A stretch of 64,000 nt of DNA from Cubamyces lactineus (lineage: Eukaryota; Basidiomycota; Agaricomycetes; Polyporales; Polyporaceae), in assembly GCA_022376465.1 (NCBI GenBank), contig JACDTU010000002.1, positions 2,418,001 through 2,482,000 of the forward strand. The letters run 5' to 3'. The notes beneath the pieces are model-generated. The model made no database searches, was not told the origin of the DNA, and worked only from the letters and a program-made list of their open reading frames with translations. The position numbers and the translations under genes are program-made. Positions 24,596 to 36,093 of this stretch are shown piece after piece (position 1 is the stretch's first letter; the number at the start of each line of letters is the position of its first letter).

Positions 24596-26162
24596 ATGCA
24601 CCGCATAGTACCTCTGCTGCTCATACTGCTCGCCGCTATATGTAGTTCTGTTGCCGTACCAAGATCGAAACCGCCTCGTACGCCGATCTCGTTCAGACTA
24701 CAGCACGAATATACGGGTCCGGAGCCACACGCACTTCCGGAGGATCCCAGCGATCTCAGCCAGCTCGTACTGGACAGACAGGATATTGGGGCTGTACCAT
24801 CGTCCACTGCATTTGCTCTCCAGGCTAGACCGACGACAGTCTATCGCCCTCGTTCACCTGTGGACTACCAGCATGTCCGACTTCGGTCGCTACATGCTCA
24901 GGAAAGCGAGCCGGTCGAATGGGAAGAGGTGCAGGTGCTCGGACCAGACGTCGAGGACAAGCATACGCTTTCCCAGCTCGCTCGTATGAGCGGCGATGCG
25001 TACGCGCTGCCAGGACGGAAGAACTGGTACGACATCGATCCTACTTGGAATACGGTACGATCCCGCCTCGGCTCGCAGCCCACTCTGCTTCCATGCGCTG
25101 ATGTGCTTGTGCTTTTTTCTATCCCGGATCCGGCGCTGTAACGTACGTTGGTTGACGCCCCATCGCAATGCAGAGCTTCCCATTCGGCTGGGAAGACACC
25201 GCAGACGGCTTCCGGGGGCACGTCTTCCTCTCTGCGGACAACTCGACCGCGATCCTCTCGATCAAGGGCACGACGCTGCAGGGCCCGACGTCCAAGAAGG
25301 ACAAGTTCAACGACAACCTGCTCTTCTCGTGCTGCTGCGCGCGCGTCGACTTCACGTGGATCTTCCACACCGTGTGCAAGTGCTACGCGGGCCACTGGCG
25401 GTGCGACAACACCTGCCTTACCGATGCGCTCGTCCAGGACAGCTTGTTCTATAACGTTGGGGTGGTAAGTGCTGACGTCCTCAGGACGTGTCTGTGCGGT
25501 CGAAGTTTACGTGAATGTACCTGCTCTCCAACAGAATCTGATCAACAACCTCACCGCGCTGTATCCCAACGCCAACGTCTGGCTCGTCGGACACTCCCTC
25601 GGCGGGGCACTAGCATCCCTCCTCGGAACCACGTTCGGGTTCCCTGCCGTAGCGTTCGAATCTCCAGGCGAGCGGCTCGCTGCCCAGCGCCTCCACCTCC
25701 CAATCCCGCCTTCGCCTAACGACCCCACGGCGAACCCATACGCGCACGCCCCAGTGACGCATGTGTATCACAACGCGGATCCCATCCCGCAGGGCGCGTG
25801 CACGGGCGTCGGCTCGCCGTGCGCGCAGGCGGGCTACGCGCTCGAGACGCGCTGCCACCTCGGCAAGGCGATCGTGTACGACGCGGTGGGGAAGCTGGGG
25901 TGGCGGGTCGATATCCGGAAGCATGTTATCAAGGAGGTGATCACGAATGTTATCGAGGCGGAGGTGGAGGATGGATGGGAGGAGGATGTGGATGGGAGTT
26001 GGAGGGAGGTGCCCGTGGCGAGGGCGGAGGAGGATTGTATAGTAAGTCGCTCGCGTCGCTCGGTTTTGACGTTGATGATCTGGGGCTGACGCTGTGGATG
26101 TGCAGGACTGTTATAAGTGGGAGTTCGGAGACTTCAAGGATAGAGACGACGATCTAGCATGA
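24596..26162 (+). CDS. ATG15: Autophagy lipase Atg15 (class 3 lipase)
   Basis: Vacuolar phospholipase that breaks down autophagic bodies and multivesicular-body vesicles. Four exons read cleanly: 24596-25054, 25174-25464, 25535-26041 and 26106-26162, giving 437 residues. The N-terminus (MHRIVPLLLILLAAICSSVA) is a signal anchor, as expected for this protein, which reaches the vacuole through the ER and multivesicular bodies. The nucleophile Ser271 sits in GHSLGG. The catalytic Asp is probably in HNADPIPQG, and the His in CHLGKAIVYD. The C-terminal DCYKWEFGD block is characteristic of Atg15. Cysteine-rich segments (FSCCCARVDF, TVCKCYAGHWRCDNTC) are also typical. The first in-frame ATG of this frame with a signal sequence was chosen. 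Convergent with guanine deaminase, 175 bases apart. Confidence 0.92.
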
Positions 26163-26337
26163 ACATTGTACATTGATCTAAGATGCAGTATATCCCGCCT
26201 GTAACATATATGACCCTGTACATCTAGCAGCAACACGGAACCTCATAAATCCTCCTCCGGATCCAGTCCAAGAGCACCGCCGCTACCCTGCGCGGGATAG
26301 TACAGCATTGCGCACAAGAGTCCGTCCTATACCCACC

Positions 26338-28354
26338 TCAAACCCCAAACTCCTTCCCACCAATGAACCGCCCCTGCACATACACCCGCCGCACGTTCCG
26401 ATCATCCCCGCAAAACAAGAACCGCTCCAAGAAGCTCTCAAGCTCGACCTCCTCCGGCTTCCCGCCATCGCGCACGCCCAGCTCAAGGTCCATATCCACG
26501 CCCCACGTCGCCGGGTTCCCCGCCTCGCTCCGCACGCTCACGACGAGCGCATCGAACGCGCGGCCTGGGGCGAGCGCGCCCGTCCGCGTGCCCAGGGCGC
26601 ATACGTCCGCCCCGCCTTGCGTCGCGAGGTAGAGCAGCGTCGCGACGGGCAGCTGGCGGTCGGTGAAGCGCGTGTTGGGGGGCGGGGTGCGTCCGGCGGC
26701 GTGTGCTTCCATTGCGACGACCTTGGAGCACATGCTGGCGTGTTGGACTGCGGCGAGGATCGAGGGCGAGAACCCGCCCGAGACGTCTGTCCCTAGGCTG
26801 ACCTGTACGCGCAAGCGTTAATCTATGGATGCATACGACATAGAAGAGGGTTTACCTTGATGCCGCGGTCGAGCAGCATGCCGATGCGCGCGCACCCGCT
26901 CCGGAGGTTGAAGTTGCTCGTCGGGCAGTGGCTGATGCCCGCCCCGCGCGCCTTGATGATCTCCACCTCTTCCTCCTCGAGGTGCACCGCGTGCGCGAGG
27001 ACGGTGTTTTCCCTCAGCAGCCCGAACGCATCGTACACCCCCGCATACGTCCCCTTGCCCCTGCCCTTACCCTTCCCTCGAGCATGCCCGTTCTCACCGC
27101 CCTTGCCCGCTCCGTTGATCCCGCTGTGCGAGGGGAGGGGCACAGGGGGCTCCGGGAGGCTCTCAGGCGGGAAGAGCTCCTTCGTGAACGCGATCTCGCT
27201 CTCGTTCTCGGAGATGTGCGTCTGGATGTGCAGAGTGGGGTCCGCCGCGGCGATCGCGCCCAGCCCCGCGAGGAGCTCGTGCGAGCACGAGATTGCGAAG
27301 CGCGGCGTCAGGATGGGGCGCACGAGCGGCTCTGCGCGTTGTGAAGAGCTAGAGGGAGAGGGAGAGGGAAGGGGGAGGGACCGGATGTGAGTGATGAGCG
27401 AGCGCGTGGCTTCGAGTGAGGCGGAGGCGGAGGGCTCGATGTAGTACGGTGGTGAGTTGCGGTCCATGTTACATTTCTGTATTGGTGCGAGAGCGTAGGG
27501 TGAGGATGGTGCGAGCTCGAGATTGCGGTAAACTCACCCACCCCGACGAATGCTCGCTGACCTGCATGGTCGAGTGCGTGTATCAGTAAGGCGACATGTC
27601 GACCACGGCTACAAGACAGCAGTTCCACGTACCGTACTTGTGGATCACGTCCGCGAGGACTTTCGTGCCTTCCAAGTGCAGCGTTCCATAATAGCAACAT
27701 GTCGTCGACTGCCCAAGCACAGCACCCCCACAGTTATTTCAGCTATCAGCATACACACACCAACGCAGGTCCGTTCCACGGGAGATATGCTCACCCCGTA
27801 GTCGATGGTCCGCTTAATCACCGACGTATACGCCAGCCGCGCAAAGTCAGGATCCGAGAACCTCGCCTCCATCGGGAAGGTGACGTGCTCGAGCCAGTCG
27901 AGGAGTTCGTACTGCTGCCCGCTGCGTACGCAAAGAATGGAGCGCGTGAGCACTCGGACGTGTTTGGCTCCCCGCACCCCGCACGCGTTACCCCGCATTC
28001 GCGCACGGTATGGACTCACCTGCCAATATTCGGGACCTGCGGTGCATGCTGCACCATTCCGCCCTCGTCAGTGAGACGCGCACGATATAGAAAGGGCGCA
28101 CGTACGATATGCGTGTCGATGAACCCGGGCATGAGGAACTCGCCCAGCTTGAGCTCGAGGATGTCCACCTCCTCCGCGAGCACCCCGTGCCGCGCGAGGA
28201 CGTCCTGGAGCGCGCCTGCGGGGACGTCGTCTTCGAGCCAGGCGATGTCGCCTGTGTTGCGCGAGACGGCGAGCAGCGCGTGCGGGAGGGCGCGGTACTC
28301 CGTGAGCGATACGGGGGTAATCAGCGCGCCGTAGAAGAGCTGGAGCGTCGACAT
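26338..28354 (-). CDS. GUD1: Guanine deaminase
   Basis: Zinc amidohydrolase that converts guanine to xanthine and ammonia in purine salvage. The start is the ATG at 28354 (MSTLQLFYGAL). The metal-binding HxH of PGFIDTHIH is created by splicing: exon 1 ends at THI and exon 2 begins with HAPQVPNIG. Downstream blocks fit the family: WLEHVTFPMEARF, a YYGTLH segment, TPRFAISCSHELLAGLG, LHIQTHISE, VLAHAVHL, GAGISHCPTSNFNLRSG, and GTDVSGG with the metal-binding Asp. An insertion rich in Gly and Lys (27030-27130, with KGKGRGKG) sits between the THISE block and the YDAFGLL helix; most relatives have a shorter loop there. About six introns. The stop is at 26338. Confidence 0.9.
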
Positions 28355-28740
28355 GCTGCTAGTATACTACTTCTTGCACGAATTCTAATTCTAGCGAGGT
28401 ATGGTACGGTCTTGGGCAATGGGGGTATGCAAGACAGCACGAAAGAGGTATGCGCTGGCACGAAGGAAAGAGACGGGCAGGATACGGAGGCGGACGAGAT
28501 AAGCTACCCTAGGCGTCCGCGTCCGAGTCCGAGGCGGGGATCGTGCATGTCGCGCGACACACCAGCTGCTGTGGCTGAAAGGGATGATGCGCATGCGCGC
28601 TCTTCCCGAGTCCCCGGATCTCCCTTCGCCAATCGGGAACACGCGCCTCACCCAACCCGCTTCGCGCACCGTCCCGCCCGATATGGAATGCGAGTAGGAA
28701 CGCTCAATCATACCCGACCCTCAGACCTCAGGGTGGATCG
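28355..28740. other. Intergenic, upstream of guanine deaminase
   Basis: 386 bases between the guanine deaminase start and the decayed gene. No feature recognised beyond presumed promoter sequence. Confidence 0.4.
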
Positions 28741-29320
28741 CTAGGCACGCGAGGTAGCGGCGGTGCGCGCTGTGTCGCAGATGCAGCCCGCTGCGTCCTT
28801 GGCACAGCCGAACTTACGCGTACATTTGTCGTGGATCCTGCCAATGTCGCATATGTTTCCTAGGCTACGACGTTCCAACGTTTCAATATTGCAGCTGCAA
28901 GGCACTTTGGATGTGCATGGTTAGCCATGCGTTGATGTCCCTGTAGACTTCTGCACTGCATTCCGGCGACTGCACAAACACATTTGAATGATCCAAAAGT
29001 TGTTGATGCGCCTACGCTGTGTGTCATTAGTGAATGCCTTCATTCTTGCGCATATTCTGTTTGACCACATCAAGGAGCGCCATAATCCCGTTATCCAACT
29101 GCTACATAGTCGTTCGTGCCTGGCCCTCTCGCAACGCATTCGCAAAGTTGCTCAAAGTCTGATAAGCTTCACCCACCTGCCTACCAAAGCTCGTCTCCCA
29201 AGCAAGCGCATTACCTTTCTAGCTCCTGAACCAATCCCGCCAATCGCCCTCAGATCCCGCCGACCCTGCTGACTGTCGCGGCCGTGACGCGCGCGCATTG
29301 AGAATCGGCGGCAGTGTCAT
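28741..29320 (-). pseudogene. Decayed gene, small Cys-rich protein type, function unknown
   Basis: Not annotated by any intact frame, but one minus-strand reading has the feel of coding sequence broken by lesions. From the ATG at 29320, one frame runs through segments such as EGDWRDWF, ALAWETSFGRQVGEAYQTLS and QLDNGIMALLDVVKQN. It is interrupted by two in-frame TAG codons (29219-29221 and 29102-29104). After a stop at 29027, a tttgtgcag acceptor opens a second segment (SPECSAEVYRDINAWLTMHI). A one-base frame change near 28896 leads to a Cys-rich end (SLGNICDIGRIHDKC, KFGCAKDAAGCICDTA) and a stop at 28741. Coding-like sequence may extend upstream to about 29582. I do not recognise the family. 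Alternatives are an intact gene with splicing I have misread, or chance open frames. Confidence 0.42.
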
Positions 29321-29911
29321 TCCACCTTCCCTCAACCACGTCAAATAGCACTCCGCGGTGGGAGCCGTCCGCACTGTATCGCGCCTCGTGTGGGACCCGC
29401 AGCGCTTCCTCGTCGCGTTTCCAAAGTCCGCGCGACGGCGTTCATTTCGGACCCTGGATGGCGACCAGAGCAGGGCGGCGACTTACCCTTGGTGGCCGGA
29501 GGTACAATGTGTCTGCGCTCCGACGCTCTGCGGCCGTCAACGATGTGTCAGACATTCCATTGCTCACGCTTCCGCCCTCCATGGCCGATTTTTCTGAGGA
29601 ACGCTGGTGCACGCTGGAGGTCAGTCCGGTGTCTTGACTTGAGAATCCGCGCGGGACCGGCTACGGAGCCCGCCCGAGAAGCTGCAGGAAGCGGGTCGTC
29701 ATCGTCCCAGTCTGGACTGCGTCCGAGGTAGGAGTGCACCCGGTTTCGGAAGAACAAGGCGGGATTCATACCGGCGCGAGTGCGCGACATCAATATGGAA
29801 GGCGGTGTCGACATACGATGATACGTACGAACTTCAACGAGGAGACGCATGTCCCGGCCGGTCCGCAGTCCCACGCGCGCGGAGATGCAGAGGTGGCGTT
29901 CGGGGCTCGCG

Positions 29912-30040
29912 ACGCGTCGTGGAGCGTGAACGGACACGTTTGTACGTCCTAACGCGACTCAATACGTGTTCTCTGACGCGACAAAGGCTGGAGACGCGTC
30001 GAGAGAGGAGAAAGACGCGTCGAAAGGCGGGGAGACGCGT
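29912..30040. promoter_or_regulatory. Cluster of four ACGCGT (MCB-like) sites
   Basis: ACGCGT occurs at 29912-29917, 29994-29999, 30015-30020 and 30035-30040. The last three are spaced 21 and 20 bases apart, about two helical turns, each preceded by a purine-rich GAG/AAAG. ACGCGT is the MluI cell-cycle box bound by MBF-type factors in fungi. The nearest downstream start is at 31121 (plus). Confidence 0.5.
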
Positions 30041-30936
30041 CTGTGGCTGAAAGAAACGGCGTCTCACACACTCGGCAGGAGCACATGGGCGCGAAGGGAG
30101 GTTGAAAGCGAGCGCATCAGAGATTGCGCCCACACGCCTAAAGGTCTCGCGAATGTCGGTGATACGGCCGTCGAGCGTGCCTAGAAGTGGGGCCGGGGAG
30201 CACGGGGTGGTGGTTGAATACATATTTACCTGATCGTTCGTAGCCGGCGACGTAGTGCCTACGTACCGGGTAGTTGATGGAGCGGTAGCGCGGAGAAGGT
30301 GCTGCGAGCGACAAGTTGATGGGGGCACAGAAGGCGATGGCAGATATGGATAGATTGGGCTTAGGAGGAAACAAGAACGACGCGCGGGGGGAGTGGAAGG
30401 GAAGAAGGCACGCGAAGGGATTGGCCGCGACGGGGCTTTGTATTCCAGCAGAGGCTCCGGGTAGCAGCTGTGGCGGTATACAAAGGCGAAAGTTCGCGTC
30501 CAGCGTTCGACTTTCAGGGCTGGGGTGATGGCATTGGTTGCGAGAAGCTGGGCACGAGGTTCTGGCGCAATGAGCATGGGAGTTGGCGGGGATGATGAAT
30601 ACTACGAGCGAGATCAGCCCGTCGCTCTGCACTCTCCGGGTTATCAACGCCATGACGTGGGCGGCGGTAGCGCCAACCCCGCGCGGCTGGGCGCGGGTCT
30701 CGCGCGTGCTGTGTGCATGCACGCGACCGACTGCTCTCCATACCCGCCGTTCTGCGAGGAAAGAGGGTGTGTGTGGATGGTCGTTCCAAGAGTGCAAAGG
30801 AGATGTATGTTCTGCTTTGCGGGAGCAGTAAGAGTGCGAATGATGATGGGAGAGAGGGCAAGGCATGGGAGATGGGCATGCACCTTTCTCCTTCACGTTC
30901 TTCACATCCGAATCCGAATCCGAATCAGTGCCCACG

Positions 30937-30942
30937 TATAAA
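30937..30942 (+). promoter_or_regulatory. TATA box upstream of the 31121 gene
   Basis: TATAAA in the context acgTATAAAtttcttatatagg, 179 bases before the ATG at 31121. An unusually clear core promoter in a GC-rich region. Confidence 0.5.
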
Positions 30943-31120
30943 TTTCTTATATAGGCCCCTCTCCAGGGCCGCCCTCTCCCCCGCCTGGACTTTGCGTCTG
31001 GCAGCCGTCGACGTCGACCTCCTCCTCGACTGACCCGGCCTCGCCGTCGCTCTCCTCCTCCTCCTCCACACTCACACCCCTCAGGTACTCCCCCGCCCCC
31101 GGCCAGCCCCACACGTCGCC

Positions 31121-32028
31121 ATGCCTTCTCTTCGCCGCACCCTGTCTTCCCCCTCGGTCAGGTCTTGTCCCTACACCTACCCCTCCTCGTCTGCCGTCGC
31201 CGCCAGTCACCCGACTCGTGTGGCCAGCCACCCGCCCCGCAGGTCCTCCGGCTCAGAAACAGCCAACCGTCGCGTCCTCGCCGATATCGACTGGTGGCTC
31301 GTACACGACATCGAGCGCGACTTTGTGCCAGGTCCCCCAGGGGCGGACGACGATGAGGTTCGTCAGGGTGCGGCAGAGAACGTGCAGGTCCGTGACCGCG
31401 GTGCTCTCGACATTCCCCTCGCGGACGCCCTCCTGGCCCCGCCCCCTGTGGCGTCACCGCCCGCTGCCACTATCGCCGCTCCGTCCGTCGGCGGTAGCTT
31501 TGAGAGCGATCTCCTCTCAAGCCCCCTTTGGGATGTGTCTACGGACGACTCGTCGTTTGGTATGAGCTCTCCCGAGGTCAGTCCATGAGACACTTCCCGC
31601 ACGCCACCGCCAGATGGCTGACTATGAGACATTCGTTCACGTAGGCCATGTCTCCTCTGCCCCAGTTCGCGTCGCTCTCGATCGCGCCGCGGACGCCTCT
31701 ACGCAGGCACGCATCAACATCGTCGCAATCATCGGTCGAGAGCACGCCGGAGGACGCGCTCTGTCCCTTACCGACGTACCTGGACGTCCTTCGGCCAATG
31801 GCACCTGCTTATCCGCCCGCTTTTGCGACTAGCCTTGCGCCTCGCCGTCCTGCTAATGCCCGCGCGCCGGCCCTGGCCACACGTTCTATAAGCTACTCTG
31901 CGGTTGAGTTCCAACTCTCCGCATTTAGCCGGTTTGGCGACGATCCCTTCGGCGAGGATACTCCAGCGCCCCCGCCTTTCTTCTCGTCCACAATGGAGGA
32001 CAACGAGATGGACGACCTGTTCTACTAA
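31121..32028 (+). CDS. Small Ser/Pro-rich protein of unknown function
   Basis: Two exons, 31121-31576 and 31647-32028, joined by a 70-base GT-AG intron (Pro-Glu | Ala-Met). The product is 278 residues. The N-terminus (MPSLRRTLSSPSVRS) is basic and Ser-rich; a probable folded core near residues 50-70 reads RRVLADIDWWLVHDIERDF. The rest is Pro/Ala/Ser-rich and disordered, ending in an acidic tail (MEDNEMDDLFY). No signal peptide or membrane segment. The WW-containing helix between disordered flanks suggests a short interaction motif. I do not recognise the family. A TATA box and ACGCGT sites lie upstream, so strong or cell-cycle-timed expression is possible. Confidence 0.65.
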
Positions 32029-34176
32029 GGCGCTAGCGGAACCACTCTCCCTGGTGTGGAGAGCTGGGTGTAAGATCGCGGATGAAGAAAAGGCATAGGC
32101 CACATCCTCTTGTTTCCCCTCGCGCCTCTCACTCTATCTTCTCGTCACGGGCCATTGATTAACGGGCATATCTTCTGATATCTCACATCCATCTTCACCT
32201 CATTGGACCTGGTGGATCGACGGCGGCCTACTTCTGCCTACAAGGGATACATTCACCGTACTGCTTGGCACTACATCATACTGTCGCAGCTTAGCCGGTT
32301 GGTTCCCTACTGCCCAGGTCCATCCCAAGACGGCCTCTTGAGACAAGCCCGCTTCCTACCCATTTGTTTTCCTTCCATCTCGTCTCTCTCAAGGCGTTAC
32401 CCGCACAGGCAGGCCGCCCCGCATGCATCTCATTCATCCTCATCTTCCGGACAGTGTACTTTTGCAATCTTGTTTCACCACACAACTTCACACGAATTCC
32501 TCCCTCATCTCCATCCATCGTTCATCGTTCCGCGACCGGGTACCGACACGCATCTTCCGAACCGTTCCACATTCCGCGCAATGCAGCAATGTACCGTTCC
32601 ACGCTCACGCTCACGTCTCCCCCACGTTCACGCTGCGTCGCGCGGTCCGCGCACGCGCCTCACGAGCCTCTCACGCCTACGCCTACGCTCACGTCCACGC
32701 TTGGTCCGCCTGAGTTTCCGTTCCTGATCCGTGCTCTTTCGCCCGAGGACGACCGCATCGACGTGGCCAACGTGCCCCGGATTTCTTGGCCAGTCCGACA
32801 ATCCTGCCTACCCTCGAATACGCGTGCGTTGGGCCCTCCATTATTCGTTCTGAGACCGCGCCGCGCCGCTCATCGTCGACATCGCGTATGCGTACGCGTC
32901 CCTCGCCCGTGCCCCGAGTTCCGCGTGTTCCTGCGTCAAGCTTGTATTCCTTGCGTGTTCGCTCCTCTGCTTGTTTTCTGCGCTCCTCCTCACGGTCGGT
33001 CAGGCTCCATGAGTCCGCCGACGCTCCCGTGCCTCTCGCCATCGTCAGTGTAACAACTAGACATGCATTCCTCTCTTGTTCCCTATATCCCCCCTCCCTC
33101 CCCCGGTCTCACTCACCCTCTGTCTCTGTCTCGCTGTCCACCTCTTGTGTTGTTGCTTGCAATTGCTCGCTTTCCGGTATCCACCTCCCCCCCTCCATTC
33201 TCCCCCGTATACACAGCACTTCCCGTGGTCGGTCGTTGCTGCTGTTGTCTCATTTGGTTGTTGATGACGAAGATGAAGACGTGGATGAAGTCGAAGATGA
33301 TGACGAAGACGACGAAGAAGATGCTGCCGGAGGGGCAGCTAGCGATAATAACGACCTCTTACGACAACCGACCCTGATATCCCCTCCCTTTCCTCCTCCG
33401 TCCCCCCTCTTCCACCCCCAATTCCCTCGCACCTGTTCCCCTATCCCCACTTACTCGTCCAAAAGCCCTCCAGTCCAAGGTGGGTTATTCGCGTGGCTGT
33501 GTGTACGTATGCTACGTACATGTAGCCGGTCTGCCGTTGCTGTACATACGAGGGTGGTGGTGTGTACATACATACGAACGAACGAACGACGTCGAATCTC
33601 GACGTCGAAGCCGACGTCGCGGGTATTCCAAGTATTCGTAGCTGTAAGGGGTGCAGAGACACCCGCCTCGAAGAATTCAACATCCGGAGTTTATGGAAAC
33701 TGGGACGTGAACTGGAATGCATGATGGTGTTGTAGCGAGGAGTGAGTACCCCTCTTGCATAGTTAGGCATGGAGCAGCATTCTCGCTCTGAGTAAGTTAC
33801 AAGTTGCACATGTACATGAATCAAAACGTAAGTAAGTCCGAGTCCGAGTCCGTCTCACGAAGCATCTGTACACCACCAATCTCCCCTCCGAGCCGCAACG
33901 GTGCCCCAGCCACCGGACCTACCCTGGCCTGCTGTCCGTTGTCCATCACTCACCCACCAGGAGAGCGTAATGGTGAACCAGAGCCACCCGGCGACGCGCA
34001 CCGTGTTATGCCGCGATCTGCACGGCAGCAGGTAAGCCATGCACAGTGCCAGGGTTAGCAGCCGGGACGCTGGAGGCCTCTCGCATACCCCGCCTATCGC
34101 CCGACGGCCAATGCGAAACCGAGCGTGGGGCAGCACAACGCACTCCAGACGACCTAGAGCAGCGTCCAGGCCGCCT
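32029..34176. other. Loosely organised stretch with coding-like frames
   Basis: About 2.1 kb between the 31121 gene and the capping-enzyme stop. It is pyrimidine-rich on the plus strand up to 32560 and again at 33060-33240. A GAT/GAC/GAA run encoding a purely acidic tract lies at about 33259-33330. Coding-like sequence at 32591-33053 is listed separately. The last 400 bases should hold the 3' untranslated region of the capping enzyme. Confidence 0.45.
32591..33053 (+). other. Possible coding segment with a frame change
   Basis: From the ATG at 32591 (MYRSTLTLTSPPRSR) one frame looks coding to about 32785 (FLIRALSPEDDRIDVANV). From there a different frame looks better (SPTILPTLEYACVGPSIIRS, then an Arg/Ser-rich segment) to about 33050. 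No intron with usable length and GT-AG ends joins the two. It could be a damaged small gene, an error, or chance in Ser/Arg-rich DNA. No domain recognised. Confidence 0.22.
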
Positions 34177-36093
34177 TCACCTGTACATCCCCGCAACCAT
34201 CTCGGGCCCGGTAACCTTGCTCCAGCGAGAAGGCGCGAGGGGCCCATACCGCGGCTCGGCGCGCGGGACGTCGATGGGCGGCGGCGGTCGTGGCGGTAAG
34301 GCGTGCTGCTGCACGTGTGCGGGAGGCGGCGGGGGCGGTTGTTGTGCTTGGACGGGGCGTGGCGGGAGCGGGTGGGGGGCGTGGGTTTGGGCGTGTTGTT
34401 GTTGGGGTGGTGGGCCTGGAGGCTGGCCGAGTCGCGCTTTCCAGTGATTTCGGATGGAGGCGGAGCGCGCGAGGAGCTGGTGATGGATGCAAAAAAGGGC
34501 AGTTAGTAGTGCGAAGTAACACGTTCAATAACAAAGTCGACGTACAGCATCCTTCTCGACACCGTCCGCGATGCTCTTGATGATGTTGTCAACGACAGAC
34601 TTGTGGTTCCCATTCGGCTTGTCGTCGCGGAAGCGCATCATGCGCCAGTGCTCGCCGGCAGTATCCCAGTGCACTTCCACGATGCGATCGTCGAGCTGCT
34701 CGTTCGAGCTTTTCATCCTGCAGGCAGTTGCGAAGTCAGCAAACAGTTCTCCCAAAGTGGAATTTGATGCTGGCATACCGTTCCCATTCGTCGTCCTCAA
34801 CGTGCATGACGTCGTAGAATTCATACCGAGGCTTTCCACGGTCGTCTCCGCACCACACGTGCAACTCAAAGATGGGCTTGGTCTGGAAATCGGGCACCAT
34901 TGGCTTCCCCGGCGTCGGCGGGAACCGTAGAACAAGCTTGAAGTCAATCGAGTTCTCTGAAGGAGGCTTCCATTTCAGGCTTTGGGCAGCATTAGCTCAT
35001 GGTAGACATTACGAAGTCGAACGCGATAGCTACGTACATGTTAGGGTCGGTGCCAGGTGCGTACGGGGTGTTGACACACGTGTAGATGAGCCCGTCGTTG
35101 CCATGCTGTAGCTGGGGGATGTCGATATTAAACACGTCTTCTACGTGGTACGAGAGTTTGACTTCTTTGACTTTGAAGCTGTGCGGGAGTTACCAGCGGT
35201 CCGCCGCGGTTGCAAGCTACCGTAGTTGACTCACTCGAATGGTTGGGACATTGCCATATGTGGATGGTCGCGTAGCATTTTTTGATACGGCTTGTACATC
35301 CATTCATTGAGACGCTGCAAAAATACTAAATGAGCAACGCGACCCAAGAATATGCCGCAATATAGCGAACGGACCCCATATCGCTTGTCGAGCGTTCGGC
35401 TCATCACGTTTTGGTCGTTGACAACCAAGCAGTCAAACGCGAGGAATCGTAACGTCTCCTAGGATCGAAATATGAGCATGTGTCAAGGATTCAATCGAGT
35501 GGACGCCACAAACTTGCTTAGTACGCGGGTCAACGTCGATGACCAGTTCTCCGTCCACGATGGAGCTCCGTAGAGGTTTCCTAGGGTCCTCGTAGTTGGG
35601 GAAGTACAAGCCGCGGATCTCACGGTATGAGTTGTGGCGGTCAATCTGGAGGGGCGAACGTATGGCTATGTTCAAGACCAGGAGCTCTTCCAAGGCGCGA
35701 CCAGACTCACGATAAAAACCGTCTGATCCATAGTGTTGACGTCCGTGAAGACGAAGAGGAGCACACGCACGCCGTCTGATTTCTCAGCGACCCAGAAGCT
35801 GTTGTGAGCATCGTTCCAAGTCAACTCGATGGACCGGCGCAATGTACAGATGATGCGCACTCTGCTTTCTCCAATTTCTCCAAGTCCTTCGCAGCAAAGC
35901 TTACAGGCTGACTTCCAGGAAAGCTTGATTGATAGAGTACATGCTATAAGATGACGGTTCCGCGGGCACATCCCTGCGCCACATACCGTTGATTCTCCAG
36001 CCCACAAAGGGCCGCCACACATTGCTTCAGCCACTGCTCATGCGGCGAGTTGTGTGGGATTGGTATCCCTGGCAGATCCGGTATTCGAGGCAT
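34177..36093 (-). CDS. CEG1: mRNA-capping enzyme subunit alpha (mRNA guanylyltransferase)
   Basis: Transfers GMP from GTP to the diphosphate 5' end of nascent RNA polymerase II transcripts through a covalent enzyme-GMP intermediate. The start is the ATG at 36093 (MPRIPDLPGIPIP). Motif I with the nucleophilic Lys is AEKSDGVR. Motif III is SSIVDGELVID, after REIRGLYFPNYEDP. Motif IIIa is TLRFLAFDCLVVND. Motif IV is HGNDGLIYT and motif V is LKWKPP. The OB-fold region follows (KPIFELHVWCGDD, VEVHWDTAGEHWRMMRFRDD), and the C-terminus is a Pro/Gln-rich tail of about 90 residues that most yeast enzymes lack. About eight short introns. In fungi the triphosphatase (Cet1 type) is a separate protein, which agrees with the lack of a phosphatase domain here. 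The stop is at 34177. Confidence 0.93.

Larger units (their letters stand above)
29321..31120. other. Gene-poor stretch with ACGCGT cluster and promoter of next gene
   Basis: About 1.8 kb. Long open frames exist on both strands (for example 30138-31112 minus) but are low-complexity, rich in Gly/Arg or Ser/Pro, and look like shadows of GC-rich DNA. It contains the phased ACGCGT cluster (29912-30040) and, near its right end, three CCGAAT copies (about 30907-30925) and a TATA box. Confidence 0.5.

Noticed and set aside
30138..31112. 324-codon minus-strand frame
   Set aside because: Gly/Arg-rich low complexity; it overlaps the promoter and TATA box of the 31121 gene.
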